Positions 26,642-35,542 of a stretch of 64,000 bases of DNA are shown here, piece after piece. Both the position numbers and the translations under genes were made by a program. The notes beneath the pieces were generated by a model that ran no database searches, was not told where the DNA came from, and saw nothing but the letters and a program-made list of their open reading frames with translations. Numbering within the stretch: position 1 is the first letter of the stretch; each line of letters opens with the position of its first letter. Origin of the DNA: Streptomyces sp. NBC_00341 (lineage in GTDB: Bacteria; Actinomycetota; Actinomycetes; Streptomycetales; Streptomycetaceae); the NCBI RefSeq assembly GCF_041435055.1, contig NZ_CP108002.1, positions 2,046,001 through 2,110,000 of the forward strand. Reading direction: 5' to 3'.

Positions 26642-27837
26642 CCGGGCCCGCGGCAGCGCCGCTGACCGGGCTGCGGGTCATCGACCTGGCCACGCTCTTC
26701 GCCGGGCCGCTGTGCGCCACGATGCTCGGTGACTACGGCGCCGAGGTGATCAAGGTCGAGCATCCGGGCCGCCCCGACCCGTCCCGGGGCCACGGCCCCA
26801 CTAAGGACGGCATCGGGCTGTGGTGGAAACTGCTCGGCCGCAACAAGCGCACCATGACCCTCGATCTGTCCGGGGCCGGTGGGCGCGACATCCTGCTGCG
26901 GCTCGCCGCGGACACCGATGTGATCATCGAGAACTTCCGGCCGGGCACGCTGGAGCGGTGGGGGCTCGGCTGGGAGGAGCTGCACGCCGTCAACCCCCGG
27001 CTGGTGCTGGCCAGGGTCACCGGCTTCGGACAGTTCGGCCCGTACGCGCACCGGCCCGGTTTCGGGACGCTCGCGGAGGCGATGAGCGGATTCGCGGCGA
27101 TCACCGGGGAGCCGGACGGGCCGCCGACGCTGCCTCCGTTCGGGCTGGCCGACTCGATCGCGGCGATCGCCACGGCGTTCGCGGTGACGACCGCGCTGGC
27201 CGCGCGGGAACGCACCGGTGAGGGGCAGGTCGTCGACCTGGCGATCATCGAACCGATCCTGACTGTGCTCGGCCCGCAGCCCCTCTGGTACGACCAGCTC
27301 GGCTACGTCCAGCCGCGCACCGGCAACCGTTCGCGCAACAACGCCCCGCGCAACACCTACCGCACCTCGGACGATCAGTGGGTGGCCGTCTCCACCTCCG
27401 CGCAGTCCATCGCGGAGCGGGTGATGCGCCTGGTGGGACGGGCGGAGCTGATCGACGAGCCGTGGTTCGGCTCGGGCACCACCCGCGCCGAGCACTGCGA
27501 GGAGCTCGACGAGGCGGTCGGCAACTGGATCGCCCGGCACACCAGGGACGACGCGATCTCCGCGTTCGAGAAGGCGGAGGCCGCCATCGCGCCCATCCAC
27601 GACATCCGCGACGTGATGGAGGACCCGCAGTACCGGGCACTGGACTCCGTCACCGAGGTCGACGACCCCGAGCTGGGACCGCTGCGGATGCAGAACGTCC
27701 TGTTCCGGCTCTCCGCGACCCCGGGGGCGATCCGCTGGGCGGGACGGCCGCACGGCGCGGACACCGAGGAGATCCTCACCGGGCTCGGGCTGAGCGGCGC
27801 GGAGATCTCGGCGCTGCGGGCGGAGCGTGTCCTGTGA
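26638..27837 (+). CDS. CaiB/BaiF family III CoA-transferase
   Basis: A 399-residue enzyme that moves CoA between carboxylic acids through an Asp-bound anhydride. The N-terminus LRVIDLATLFAGPLCATMLG and the segment EVIKVEHPGRPDPSRG are typical, and Asp172 in FGLADSIAA matches the catalytic Asp position. The family usually acts on dicarboxylates, carnitine, bile acids or phenylalkanoates. Followed at a GTGA overlap by a CoA-ester lyase, it probably makes the thioester that the lyase cleaves. CoA donor and acceptor are unknown. Confidence 0.9.
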   Translation: MTGPAAAPLTGLRVIDLATLFAGPLCATMLGDYGAEVIKVEHPGRPDPSRGHGPTKDGIGLWWKLLGRNKRTMTLDLSGAGGRDILLRLAADTDVIIENFRPGTLERWGLGWEELHAVNPRLVLARVTGFGQFGPYAHRPGFGTLAEAMSGFAAITGEPDGPPTLPPFGLADSIAAIATAFAVTTALAARERTGEGQVVDLAIIEPILTVLGPQPLWYDQLGYVQPRTGNRSRNNAPRNTYRTSDDQWVAVSTSAQSIAERVMRLVGRAELIDEPWFGSGTTRAEHCEELDEAVGNWIARHTRDDAISAFEKAEAAIAPIHDIRDVMEDPQYRALDSVTEVDDPELGPLRMQNVLFRLSATPGAIRWAGRPHGADTEEILTGLGLSGAEISALRAERVL

Positions 27838-28661
27838 CCGCGACGATCCCCCTCACCTGGCTGTACGTCCCCGGGGACCGGCCGGACGTGGTGCGCAAGG
27901 CCCGTGCGTCGGGGGCGGACGTGGTCATCGTGGACCTGGAGGACGCGGTCGCCCCGGACCGCAAGGAGTACGCGCGGGCGGCCACCGCGGAGCTCCTCTC
28001 CGAACCCGCGGACGCCGGCGCGGCGCCGCTCCACGTCCGGGTCCACACCGAGGCCGACGTCACGGCCCTGGCCGGGCTGCCGGGCCTCGCGGAACTGCGG
28101 CTACCGAAGATCACGCACGCGGCCTCCGTCCATCACCTCGCGGCGCTGGCCCCCGGGGTCGCGCTCTGCCCGCTGCTGGAGTCGGCGCTCGGCATCGAGC
28201 ACGCGTACTCGGTGGCCGCCGCCCATCCCCAGGTCCGGTCCATCGCGCTGGGCGAGGCGGACCTCCGGGCCGACCTCGGGGTGCACGACGACACGGGGCT
28301 CGACTGGTCGCGCAGCCGGGCGGTGGTCGCGTGCCGGGCGGCCGGGCTGGCCCCGCCGACCCAGTCGGTGTTCCCGGACGTCCGGGACCTGGACGGACTG
28401 TGGGCTTCCTGCGCGCACGGCCGGGCGCTGGGGTTCCTGGGCCGGGCGGCGATCCATCCCCGGCAGCTCCCGGTGATCGAGCGGGCGTTCCGGCCGACAC
28501 CGCAGGAGATCGAGGCGGCGCAGGAGATCGTCGAGGCGGCCCGCGTGGAGGCGGGTGCGCTGGCCCTGCCGGACGGCCGTTTCGTGGACGCGGCGGTGGT
28601 GGCCTCGGCCCACCGCACGCTGGCCCTGGCCGGGCGCACGGTGGTATCCGGCCCACGCTGA
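27834..28661 (+). CDS. CoA-ester lyase, CitE/HpcH-HpaI family
   Basis: A 275-residue TIM-barrel Mg-dependent lyase, GTG start. LYVPGDRPDVVRKARAS, IVDLEDAVAPDRK, the Glu in CPLLESALG and the Asp in LGEADLRADLG are the CoA- and metal-binding landmarks of the CitE-like group (malyl-, citramalyl- or methylmalyl-CoA lyases). It splits a beta-hydroxyacyl-CoA into an acyl-CoA and an oxo-acid. It ends the seven-gene operon. Within the family the substrate cannot be told from these motifs. Confidence 0.88.
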   Translation: MTATIPLTWLYVPGDRPDVVRKARASGADVVIVDLEDAVAPDRKEYARAATAELLSEPADAGAAPLHVRVHTEADVTALAGLPGLAELRLPKITHAASVHHLAALAPGVALCPLLESALGIEHAYSVAAAHPQVRSIALGEADLRADLGVHDDTGLDWSRSRAVVACRAAGLAPPTQSVFPDVRDLDGLWASCAHGRALGFLGRAAIHPRQLPVIERAFRPTPQEIEAAQEIVEAARVEAGALALPDGRFVDAAVVASAHRTLALAGRTVVSGPR

Positions 28662-28677
28662 CCCCGGGCCCGTTTTT

Positions 28678-28959
28678 GTCCTCAATCGCCGGACGGGCTT
28701 GATTTCCACCCCGGTCCGGGGCCCGCAGAAACACAGCCACAGACGGCAAATCCAAGCCCGTCCGGCGATTGAGGACACCACGGCCCGCGGAGAACCGGTC
28801 ACAGACGGCAAAACCAAGCCCGTCCGGCGATTGAGGACACCCGGCGACGGGGAACCGGTCACGGGACGGCAAATCCAAGCCCGTCCGGCGATTGAGGACA
28901 CCACGGCCCGCGGAGAACCGGTCACAGACGGCAACCAAGCCCGTCCGGCGATTGAGGAC
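28678..28959. repeat. Cluster of five GC-rich repeats, four near-tandem
   Basis: One inverted copy (28678-28701) faces four direct copies of the core GTCCGGCGATTGAGGAC (28753-28776, 28815-28838, 28876-28899, 28936-28959) at 60-62-base steps. The spacers are of two kinds that alternate (one with CGGCCCGCGGAGAACCGGTC, the other with CCGGCGACGGGGAACCGGTC), so the real unit is ~122 bp, present twice. The inverted copy can form a hairpin with the first direct copy and probably ends the operon transcript. It occupies the 379-base gap 28662-29040, with no gene. Confidence 0.8.
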
Positions 28960-28990
28960 ACCCGGCGACGGGGGTCGTGGCGCACACGCA

Positions 28991-29023
28991 CGAGGGGCCG
29001 CCGGGTTGTCCGGCGGCCCCTCG
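28991..29023 (-). terminator. Hairpin after lgt
   Basis: CGAGGGGCCGCCGG and CCGGCGGCCCCTCG are exact complements around a GTTGT loop, 17 bases past the lgt stop on the minus strand. Confidence 0.75.
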
Positions 29024-29040
29024 GTGTCGTTGTGGCGGCG

Positions 29041-30042
29041 TCAGCCCTTGGCCGTCTCCGCCGCATCCTCCGTCTTCGACGCGTCGGACTCCACCGCGGC
29101 GTCGGACTCGACCGCCGCGCCCTCGGACTTCGCGTCCTCGGACTTCGCGTCACCGGCCTCCGCGTCGTCGGACTTCGCTTCCTCGGCCTCCACCGCGTCA
29201 GGAGCCTTCGGCTCCCCCGGCTCCCCCGGCTCCCCCGGCTCGACGATCTCCTCGCGGCCCGGCCGTACCTTCGCCGAGATCACCATGTAGACGACGGCCA
29301 GCACGAACACGATCAGCGCGGTCCACACGTTCAGGCGCAGGCCCAGGATGTGGTGGGCCTCGTCGACGCGCATGTACTCGATCCACGCGCGACCGGCGCA
29401 GTAGGACGCGACGTACAGCGCGAACGCCCGCCCGTGTCCGAGCTTGAACCGGCGGTCCGCCCAGATCACCAGGAGGGCCACGCCGATGCACCACAGCGAC
29501 TCGTACAGGAACGTCGGGTGGTACGTGCCCGCCACTCGGTTGGGGCCCTCGCTGATCTTCAGCGCCCACGGGACGTCGGTCTCGCGGCCGTACAGCTCCT
29601 GGTTGAACCAGTTGCCCCAGCGGCCGCAGGCCTGGGCCACGGCGATACCGGGAGCGAGCGCGTCGGCCCAGGCGGGCAGCGGGATCCCCCGGCGGCGGCA
29701 GCCGATCCAGGCACCCACAGCGCCGAGCGCGATCGCACCCCAGATCCCGAGGCCGCCCTGCCAGATCTTGAAGGCGTCGACCCAGTCCTCACCGTCGCTG
29801 AAGTACAGCTGGTAGTCGGTGATGACGTGGTAGAGCCTCCCGCCGACGAGGCCGAAGGGCACCGCCCAGACGGCGATGTCGGCAACCGTGCCGGCTCTGC
29901 CCCCTCGGGCGATCCAGCGCTTGTTGCCGAGCCAGACGGCGACAAACACACCGATGATGATGCAGAACGCGTAGCCGCGAAGCGGGATCGGGCCGAGATC
30001 GATCACGCCGGTCGACGGGCTGGGAATGTAGGCAAGGTCCAT
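29041..30042 (-). CDS. lgt: Phosphatidylglycerol--prolipoprotein diacylglyceryl transferase
   Basis: A 333-residue membrane enzyme that attaches diacylglycerol to the lipobox cysteine of prelipoproteins. Seven membrane segments span residues ~20-260; the signature GRWGNWFNQELYG and GGRLYHVITDYQ are intact. After residue ~265 comes a hydrophilic tail of about 65 residues, rich in Glu, Asp, Ala and Ser, starting with three GEP repeats and then AKSEDAKSE-like repeats; this tail is not needed for the known fold. ATG at 30042. It follows the thioredoxin-fold gene by 98 bases. Confidence 0.95.
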   Translation of the reverse strand: MDLAYIPSPSTGVIDLGPIPLRGYAFCIIIGVFVAVWLGNKRWIARGGRAGTVADIAVWAVPFGLVGGRLYHVITDYQLYFSDGEDWVDAFKIWQGGLGIWGAIALGAVGAWIGCRRRGIPLPAWADALAPGIAVAQACGRWGNWFNQELYGRETDVPWALKISEGPNRVAGTYHPTFLYESLWCIGVALLVIWADRRFKLGHGRAFALYVASYCAGRAWIEYMRVDEAHHILGLRLNVWTALIVFVLAVVYMVISAKVRPGREEIVEPGEPGEPGEPKAPDAVEAEEAKSDDAEAGDAKSEDAKSEGAAVESDAAVESDASKTEDAAETAKG

Positions 30043-30140
30043 GACAGGGTCGACGCTACCTTGCCGGGCGGGAGGTGCGGCAACCCGCCCGACAACTTCT
30101 GGGTAACGAGCCGGTCATCGATTCCCCAGGAATCCGCCGA

Positions 30141-30968
30141 TCAGGATCCCGACGGGGCGGGGGTGGCCGTGCCTTTCCCCTTGCCCTTGTTGGCCTCGGC
30201 GACCCACTTCTTCAGGTTGGCGACGGTGATCGGCTCGTTCCCCTTCTTGGGGAAGATCGACTGACCGTTGAGCAGCGCCGTCGGCGTGCCCTGGAAGCCG
30301 CCGTCGCGGAAGGCCTTGTCGGACTTCTGGACCCAGCTGTCGTGCGTGCCGTCGTCGACACAGCTGCGGAAGGCGGGCGTGTCGAGCCCGTCGACCTTCT
30401 TGGACAGGTCGATCAGCTTGCTGTTGTCGCCGAAGGCGTCGTCGGCCTCCTGCGGCTGATTGCGGTACAGGATGTCGTGGTACGCGGAGAACTTGCCCAC
30501 GTCCTGGGCGCAGGCCGCCGCGTTGGCCGCCTTGAGGGAGCCGCTGCCGCCGAGGTTTCCGTCGATCAGGGTGGCGAGGTGGTATTCGACCTTGAGCTGC
30601 TTGCTCTGCTCCAGCTGGTGGATCGTGTCCCGGAACGCGTTCTCGAACTGGGCGCAGACGGGGCAGCGGAAGTCCTCCCAGATCGTGAGCGTGGACGGGG
30701 CTTCGTCCGCTCCCACCTGGATGGCGAGGCTGTCCTTGCCGGTCGCGCCCGACGGTGCGACGGCGGGACCCGACGCCTTGTCCTTGCTGCCCTTTCCGCC
30801 GCTGTTGGCGGCGATCACGCCGACGACGGCGGCCAGGGCGAGGACACCCACCACGGCGGTCGAGACGATCAGCGTGCGGCGACGGCGCTCTCGCGCCTTC
30901 AGCTGCTCACGCTGCTGGATCAGCCGGTCTCGCGCGGCCCTTTTTCCCTCTTGGTTCTTCTCGCTCAC
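30141..30968 (-). CDS. Membrane-anchored DsbA-like thioredoxin-fold protein (A)
   Basis: A 275-residue protein with a basic cytoplasmic N-terminus, one membrane segment (about residues 32-54) and an extracytoplasmic thioredoxin fold with insertion. The redox pair is Cys102-Pro-Val-Cys105 (DFRCPVC) and the cis-Pro loop is QGTPTAL. It should form or isomerise disulfides outside the cell. GTG at 30968 (VSEKNQEGK) is chosen because close relatives start this way; the ribosome site is weak. It lies between the trp terminator and lgt and is a paralogue of the protein at 61762-62577. Confidence 0.87.
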   Translation of the reverse strand: MSEKNQEGKRAARDRLIQQREQLKARERRRRTLIVSTAVVGVLALAAVVGVIAANSGGKGSKDKASGPAVAPSGATGKDSLAIQVGADEAPSTLTIWEDFRCPVCAQFENAFRDTIHQLEQSKQLKVEYHLATLIDGNLGGSGSLKAANAAACAQDVGKFSAYHDILYRNQPQEADDAFGDNSKLIDLSKKVDGLDTPAFRSCVDDGTHDSWVQKSDKAFRDGGFQGTPTALLNGQSIFPKKGNEPITVANLKKWVAEANKGKGKGTATPAPSGS

Positions 30969-30982
30969 ACCGCAGCAACGAA

Positions 30983-31010
30983 CCGGGGAGGCACTCGCGT
31001 GCCTCCCCGG
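30983..31010 (-). terminator. Terminator of the trp operon after trpA
   Basis: CCGGGGAGGCAC and GTGCCTCCCCGG are exact complements around a four-base loop, between the trpA stop and the start of the thioredoxin-fold gene. Confidence 0.75.
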
Positions 31011-31043
31011 TCCCAGGTCCACCCGTTCGGGTGACGCCCGGTA

Positions 31044-31856
31044 TCAGCGCTTTCGAACACCTTCGGCCAGATCGGCCGCCAGTGAGCGGACGGCCGCGAG
31101 GCCGGCCGCCTCGTCGGGCGCGTCCAGCATGCACTTGACGAAGGCGGTACCGACGATGACCCCGTCCGCGAACCCGGCGACCTCCGCGGCCTGCTCCGCG
31201 TTGGAGACGCCGAGGCCGACGCAGACCGGGACGGAGGTGGTGGCGCGGGTGCGCCGCACCAGGTCCTCGGCCTGTTCCCCGACCGAGACGCGGGTGCCGG
31301 TGACCCCCATCAGCGAAGCGGCGTAGACGAAGCCGGAACCGGCCGCCGTGATGGTGGCGAGGCGCTCGTCCTTGCTGCTGGGCGCGACGACGAAGACGGT
31401 CGCGAGACCGTGCTTCGCCGCGTGCTCGCGCCACAGGGCGGATTCCTGGACCGGCAGGTCGGGCAGGATGCACCCGGCGCCGCCCGCCTCCGCCAGCTCG
31501 GCGGTGAAGCGCTCGACGCCGTACCGGTCGATCGGGTTCCAGTACGTCATGACCAGGATCGGGATCCCGGTGGCCTCGTACGACTCGCGGACCGTGCGCA
31601 TCACGTCGGCGATCTTCACGCCGCCGCGCAGCGCGATGTCGTCGGCGGTCTGGATGACCGGGCCGTCGAGCACCGGGTCGCTGTGCGGCAGGCCCACCTC
31701 GATGACGTCGGCGCCGCCTGCGGCCGCCGCCTCGATGGCCGCGATACCGCCGTCGACGGTCGGGAACCCGGCGGGCAGGTACGCGATCAGCGCCGCCCGG
31801 TCCTCGGCCTTGGCCGCAGCGAGGGTGGTGTTCAGCAGTTCGATGTTGCCGCTCAC
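31044..31856 (-). CDS. trpA: Tryptophan synthase alpha subunit
   Basis: A 270-residue TIM-barrel lyase that cleaves indole-3-glycerol phosphate to indole and glyceraldehyde 3-phosphate. [18 protein letters not shown] holds the catalytic Glu and Asp; [10 protein letters not shown] and the phosphate-binding [19 protein letters not shown] are present. The GTG start overlaps the trpB stop (GTGA), so the alpha and beta subunits are coupled and made in equal amounts. A hairpin ends the operon 34 bases later. Confidence 0.96.
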   Translation of the reverse strand: MSGNIELLNTTLAAAKAEDRAALIAYLPAGFPTVDGGIAAIEAAAAGGADVIEVGLPHSDPVLDGPVIQTADDIALRGGVKIADVMRTVRESYEATGIPILVMTYWNPIDRYGVERFTAELAEAGGAGCILPDLPVQESALWREHAAKHGLATVFVVAPSSKDERLATITAAGSGFVYAASLMGVTGTRVSVGEQAEDLVRRTRATTSVPVCVGLGVSNAEQAAEVAGFADGVIVGTAFVKCMLDAPDEAAGLAAVRSLAADLAEGVRKR

Positions 31857-33139
31857 TTGGCGTCCCCCTCGATCTCGGCGCCGTGGCCGGACGCGTCCGC
31901 CTCGACGGCCGCGTCGGTCTCGTACAGCCCGAAGTACCGGGCCGCCGTGTCCATGTCCTTGTCGCCCCGGCCGGACAGGTTGACCAGGATCAGGCCGTCC
32001 TTGCCGAGCTCCTTGCCGACCTCCAGGGCACCGGCCAGCGCGTGCGCGCTCTCGATGGCCGGGATGATCCCCTCGGTGCGGGAGAGCAGCCGCAGCGCCT
32101 GCATGGCCGCGTCGTCGGTGACCGCGCGGTACTCGCCGCGGCCGATGTCCTTCAGGTAGGCGTGCTCCGGGCCGATGCCCGGGTAGTCCAGACCGGCCGA
32201 GATGGAGTACGGCTCGGTGATCTGGCCCTCCTCGTCCTGGAGGACGTAGCTGCGCGAACCGTGCAGGATGCCGGGCTCGCCCTCGGTGAGGGTCGCCGCG
32301 TGCTCGCCGGTCTCCACGCCGTGTCCGGCCGGCTCGCAGCCGATGAGGCGGACGTCCGCGTCCGGGATGAGGGCGTGGAAGAGGCCGATGGCGTTGGAGC
32401 CGCCGCCGACGCAGGCGACCGCGGCGTCCGGCAGCCGGCCGGCCCGCTCCAGGATCTGCCGCCTGGCCTCGACGCCGATGACGCGGTGGAAGTCGCGGAC
32501 CATGGCGGGGAAGGGGTGCGGGCCCGCGACCGTGCCGAAGAGGTAGTGCGTGCGGTCCACGTTGGCGACCCAGTCGCGGAACGCCTCGTTGATGGCGTCC
32601 TTGAGGGTGCGGGAGCCGGACTTCACGGCGATGACCTCGGCGCCGAGCATCCGCATCCGCGCCACGTTCAGCGCCTGGCGCTCGGTGTCGATCTCGCCCA
32701 TGTAGATGGTGCATTCGAGGCCGAAGAGCGCGCAGGCGGTCGCGGTGGCGACGCCGTGCTGACCGGCCCCGGTCTCGGCGATGACCCGGGTCTTGCCCAT
32801 GCGCCGGGTGAGGAGCGCCTGGCCCAGCACGTTGTTGATCTTGTGCGAGCCGGTGTGGTTGAGGTCCTCGCGCTTGAGGAAGATCCGGGCGCCGCCGGCG
32901 TGTTCCGCGAAGCGCCGCACCTCGGTCAGCGCGCTGGGGCGGCCGGTGTAGTTGACCATGAGCTCGTTGAGCTCGGCGGCGAACGCCGGGTCGGCCTTCG
33001 CCTTGTCGTACTCGACGGCGACCTCGTCCACGGCGGCGACGAGCGCCTCCGGGATGAACTTTCCGCCGTACGCGCCGAAGTACCCCTCGGCGCTGGGGAT
33101 CAGACCCTCCGGGTCCGGAATGAAGAAGTCGGACGACAT
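31853..33139 (-). CDS. trpB: Tryptophan synthase beta subunit
   Basis: A 428-residue PLP enzyme joining indole and serine to make tryptophan. The PLP lysine lies in [15 protein letters not shown], the phosphate loop in [12 protein letters not shown], and the N-terminal [16 protein letters not shown] is typical. The C-terminal ~15 residues ([16 protein letters not shown]) are an extension beyond the usual end. ATG at 33139. Placed after trpM, before trpA, minus strand. About 150 bases separate it from trpM, with no further gene there. Confidence 0.97.
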   Translation of the reverse strand: MSSDFFIPDPEGLIPSAEGYFGAYGGKFIPEALVAAVDEVAVEYDKAKADPAFAAELNELMVNYTGRPSALTEVRRFAEHAGGARIFLKREDLNHTGSHKINNVLGQALLTRRMGKTRVIAETGAGQHGVATATACALFGLECTIYMGEIDTERQALNVARMRMLGAEVIAVKSGSRTLKDAINEAFRDWVANVDRTHYLFGTVAGPHPFPAMVRDFHRVIGVEARRQILERAGRLPDAAVACVGGGSNAIGLFHALIPDADVRLIGCEPAGHGVETGEHAATLTEGEPGILHGSRSYVLQDEEGQITEPYSISAGLDYPGIGPEHAYLKDIGRGEYRAVTDDAAMQALRLLSRTEGIIPAIESAHALAGALEVGKELGKDGLILVNLSGRGDKDMDTAARYFGLYETDAAVEADASGHGAEIEGDAK

Positions 33140-33288
33140 CTCGACGTGCTCCTCGGCATGGCATGGGGTGGATGCGTGGATTCACCGTATTGCGCCGTGA
33201 GCGAGGCGCCGCCTCGGCCGGGGGCCGGGCGGTGCGGGTCGTGCGGTTCCACCGCAGGGCGGTGGGGGTGCGACGGCCGGGGCTCGCT

Positions 33289-33504
33289 CTACTGCGCGGA
33301 CCCCGTGCGCCATCGCATGCCGTTGACCTGGCCGGGTTCGTCACCGATCACGTACCGCACCCGCCGGCCGTGCACGCGGCGCGCGGGGGCGCGACAGCCG
33401 CGGGGGCGGCAGCCGCGCGCCAGCGGCGCGTGCGGGTCCCGGCCGGTGGCCGCGGCGGGGCGCAGGCCCGGCCGGACACGGGGCGCGGAACGCTCTGCGG
33501 ACAC
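33289..33504 (-). CDS. trpM: TrpM-like small protein in the trp operon
   Basis: A 71-residue, very basic, Arg/Pro-rich reading frame starting with GTG nine bases after trpC and ending before trpB. Its second half (ARGCRPRGCRAPARRVHGRR, then VRYVIGDEPGQVNGMRW) matches my recollection of TrpM, a tryptophan-biosynthesis modulator found between trpC and trpB in Streptomyces. It has no catalytic motifs. The ribosome site is poor, so translation may rely on coupling to trpC. Placement supports it more than the sequence does; the start codon is uncertain. Confidence 0.65.
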   Translation of the reverse strand: MSAERSAPRVRPGLRPAAATGRDPHAPLARGCRPRGCRAPARRVHGRRVRYVIGDEPGQVNGMRWRTGSAQ

Positions 33505-33512
33505 GGGTGGGG

Positions 33513-34322
33513 TCAGCCCCGTCCGTGCCGGAGGGCCGGGTGGGCGCCGGCGGCGACCAGGTCGGCCACGGCGACCCGCGGGTCGCGGCCGGTGACCAGG
33601 GACTCGCCGACCAGTACGGCGTCCGCGCCGGCGTTGGCGTAGGCGATGAGGTCGTGCGGGCCCCGGACACCGGACTCCGCGATCTTGACGATGCGGTCGG
33701 GGATCTCGGGGGCGACCCGCTCGAAGGTGGAGCGGTCGACCTTGAGGTCCTTCAGGTTGCGGGCGTTGACGCCGATGATCCGGGCGCCGGCGTCGACCGC
33801 GCGCTCCGCCTCCTCCTCGTCGTGCACCTCGACCAGCGGCGTCAGGCCGATGGACTCGGCGCGCTCGATCAGGGAGACCAGCGCCTCCTGGTCGAGGGCG
33901 GCGACGATCAGCAGGGCGAGGTCGGCGCCGTACGCCCGCGCCTCCCACAGCTGGTAGGAGGTGACGATGAAGTCCTTGCGCAGGACCGGGATGTCGACCT
34001 TGGCGCGGACGGCCTCCAGGTCGGCGAGCGAACCGCCGAAGCGGCGCTCCTCGGTGAGGACCGAGATGACGGAGGCGCCGCCCGCCTCGTAGTCCGCGGC
34101 CAGTGCGGCCGGGTCGGCGATGGCGGCGAGGGCCCCCTTGGAGGGGCTGGAGCGCTTTACCTCGCAGATGACGGTCACGCCCTCGCCGCGCAGGGCGGCG
34201 ACTCCGTCCTTCGCCTCGGGAGCGCGCGCCGCGCGTTCCTTCAGCTCGTCGAGGCTGACGCGCGCCTGCCGCTCTGCGAGGTCGGCGCGTACGCCTTCGA
34301 TGATCTCGTCGAGCACACTCAC
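33513..34322 (-). CDS. trpC: Indole-3-glycerol-phosphate synthase
   Basis: A 269-residue TIM-barrel enzyme closing the indole ring from CdRP. The family motif [11 protein letters not shown], then VLRKDFIV and [18 protein letters not shown]-like AESGVRG and GESLV phosphate loop are all present. GTG at 34322 is used, with GGAAGGGGG about ten bases upstream; the frame is open 28 codons further but lacks a better start. It leads the trpC-trpM-trpB-trpA group. The 140-base gap before it shows no convincing attenuator. Confidence 0.95.
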   Translation of the reverse strand: MSVLDEIIEGVRADLAERQARVSLDELKERAARAPEAKDGVAALRGEGVTVICEVKRSSPSKGALAAIADPAALAADYEAGGASVISVLTEERRFGGSLADLEAVRAKVDIPVLRKDFIVTSYQLWEARAYGADLALLIVAALDQEALVSLIERAESIGLTPLVEVHDEEEAERAVDAGARIIGVNARNLKDLKVDRSTFERVAPEIPDRIVKIAESGVRGPHDLIAYANAGADAVLVGESLVTGRDPRVAVADLVAAGAHPALRHGRG

Positions 34323-34461
34323 GCGATCGGCCCCCTTCCGGGACGGTGACAAGAGAACAGGATCAGCCATGCCGATGGTATCCGCAGGAGGCCGATGGGC
34401 CCGCATCCGGCCGCCGAATGTCCCACTACCTGGGCATTCACGTGGCCCACTGTCCGGGTGT

Positions 34462-35076
34462 TCACGGCGCCAGCGCCGATCCGAACGGCAGGTTCCGGAC
34501 GACGGTGAAGATCAGCAGGACGGCTCCGATCGCCCACCAGTGGACGGGCCGCAGCGCGAACCGCACGGGCTTCCCGGCGGCAGCGCGGACCATCCAGAGG
34601 ACCCAGACCACGGCGAAGATCCCGTAGCCGATGACGGCGGGGGCGTTGGAGCCGAACGCCGTCCCGAGGTCGCCGTGGGCGACCGCGTAGGCGCTGCGCA
34701 GCCCGCCGCAGCCGGGGCAGTAGATGCCGGTGAGGCGGAGCAGCGGGCAGACCGGGTAGTGGCCCGGCTCGTTGGGGTCGACGGAGCCGACGAGGGCGAA
34801 GGCCCCGAGGACGCCCGCCATGACACCGGCCGGGGCGGCGATCCGCCGCAGCCGCGAGGCGGGGACGGGCGCCGGCTGGAAGACCGGCGGGAACGGTCCC
34901 GGCTGCCCGGCGGGCGGACCGGGCGCGGGCAGGTGGCCGCCGGGCACCGGAGGCGGGCCGGACGGCGGCTGGGAGCCGTCCGGCGCGGGCCGGTGGCCGG
35001 GGGCCGCGGAGGTGCCGGGCGCGGGGCCGTGGCCCGGCGTCGACGGGGCGGCGGCTGGAGATGGCGAAGCGTCCAC
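34462..35076 (-). CDS. DUF2752 membrane protein with Pro-rich N-terminus
   Basis: A 204-residue protein of unknown function. The first ~75 residues are Pro/Gly/Ala-rich and probably disordered and cytoplasmic. The DUF2752 core follows with three membrane segments and the conserved cysteines in [22 protein letters not shown], where CPGCGG could bind metal. It lies within the trp region between the HGxxPAAW protein and trpC, a position that seems usual in Streptomyces, but no link to tryptophan is shown. Confidence 0.85.
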   Translation of the reverse strand: MDASPSPAAAPSTPGHGPAPGTSAAPGHRPAPDGSQPPSGPPPVPGGHLPAPGPPAGQPGPFPPVFQPAPVPASRLRRIAAPAGVMAGVLGAFALVGSVDPNEPGHYPVCPLLRLTGIYCPGCGGLRSAYAVAHGDLGTAFGSNAPAVIGYGIFAVVWVLWMVRAAAGKPVRFALRPVHWWAIGAVLLIFTVVRNLPFGSALAP

Positions 35077-35103
35077 CCGGTGATTGTCGCCGCTGACGCG
35101 GAA

Positions 35104-35130
35104 AGGCGCAGCCCGGTCCGGGCTGCGCCT
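35104..35130 (-). terminator. Hairpin between HGxxPAAW and DUF2752 genes
   Basis: AGGCGCAGCCCG and CGGGCTGCGCCT are exact complements around a GTC loop, 27 bases past the HGxxPAAW stop. It probably ends the hisI-trpE transcript, so trpC and later genes need their own promoter. Confidence 0.7.
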
Positions 35131-35156
35131 CGCGTGCGTACGTCCTGCGGAGGGGG

Positions 35157-35405
35157 TCAGGAGGTCTGCGCCTGCCCGGCACGGGCCCTGGCCCGGGCCA
35201 GCTCCGCCGACTCCTTCGGCATGCCGAGACCGGCGGCCTTCATCGCGAGCCCGACGATCCCGCCGATGACGGTGACGGCGATACCGGCCCAGAAGCCGAG
35301 CGGGTTGGCCGCGACCATGAAGACGCCTGCGATGCAGAAGCCGATGAACGAGATGATGACACCGGTCCAGGCGGCCGGGGTGTGTCCGTGGCTGCTGCCC
35401 GCCAT
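35157..35405 (-). CDS. HGxxPAAW-motif small membrane protein
   Basis: An 82-residue protein with the name-giving motif HGHTPAAW near residue 6, two membrane segments (about 15-35 and 40-60) and a helical tail ending ARARARAGQAQTS. ATG at 35405 is preceded by GAGGAG at a good distance, which fixes the start within a longer open frame. The family is common near trp genes in actinobacteria; its function is unknown. It lies 137 bases after the TIGR02234 protein gene. Confidence 0.85.
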   Translation of the reverse strand: MAGSSHGHTPAAWTGVIISFIGFCIAGVFMVAANPLGFWAGIAVTVIGGIVGLAMKAAGLGMPKESAELARARARAGQAQTS

Positions 35406-35542
35406 GAGTTGCTCCTCGTTGGTGTTGCGCTGTTGGTATCGCTCGGTGTCGCTGTGCGCAGAGCCGGTGCCGCTGTGGGTGCCGCTGTGCTGTGAGCTCG
35501 GCCCATTGTCCCGTACGTGCGGACTGGACGTGAGCTGGGGGG

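Noticed and set aside
28753..28959. Possible CRISPR array
   Set aside because: The spacers are themselves repeated in two alternating forms, there are only four units, and no cas genes are near.
33140..34461. Tryptophan attenuator or leader peptide before trpE or trpC
   Set aside because: trpE follows hisI by 11 bases, leaving no room, and the gap before trpC has no short frame with clustered Trp codons plus a terminator.
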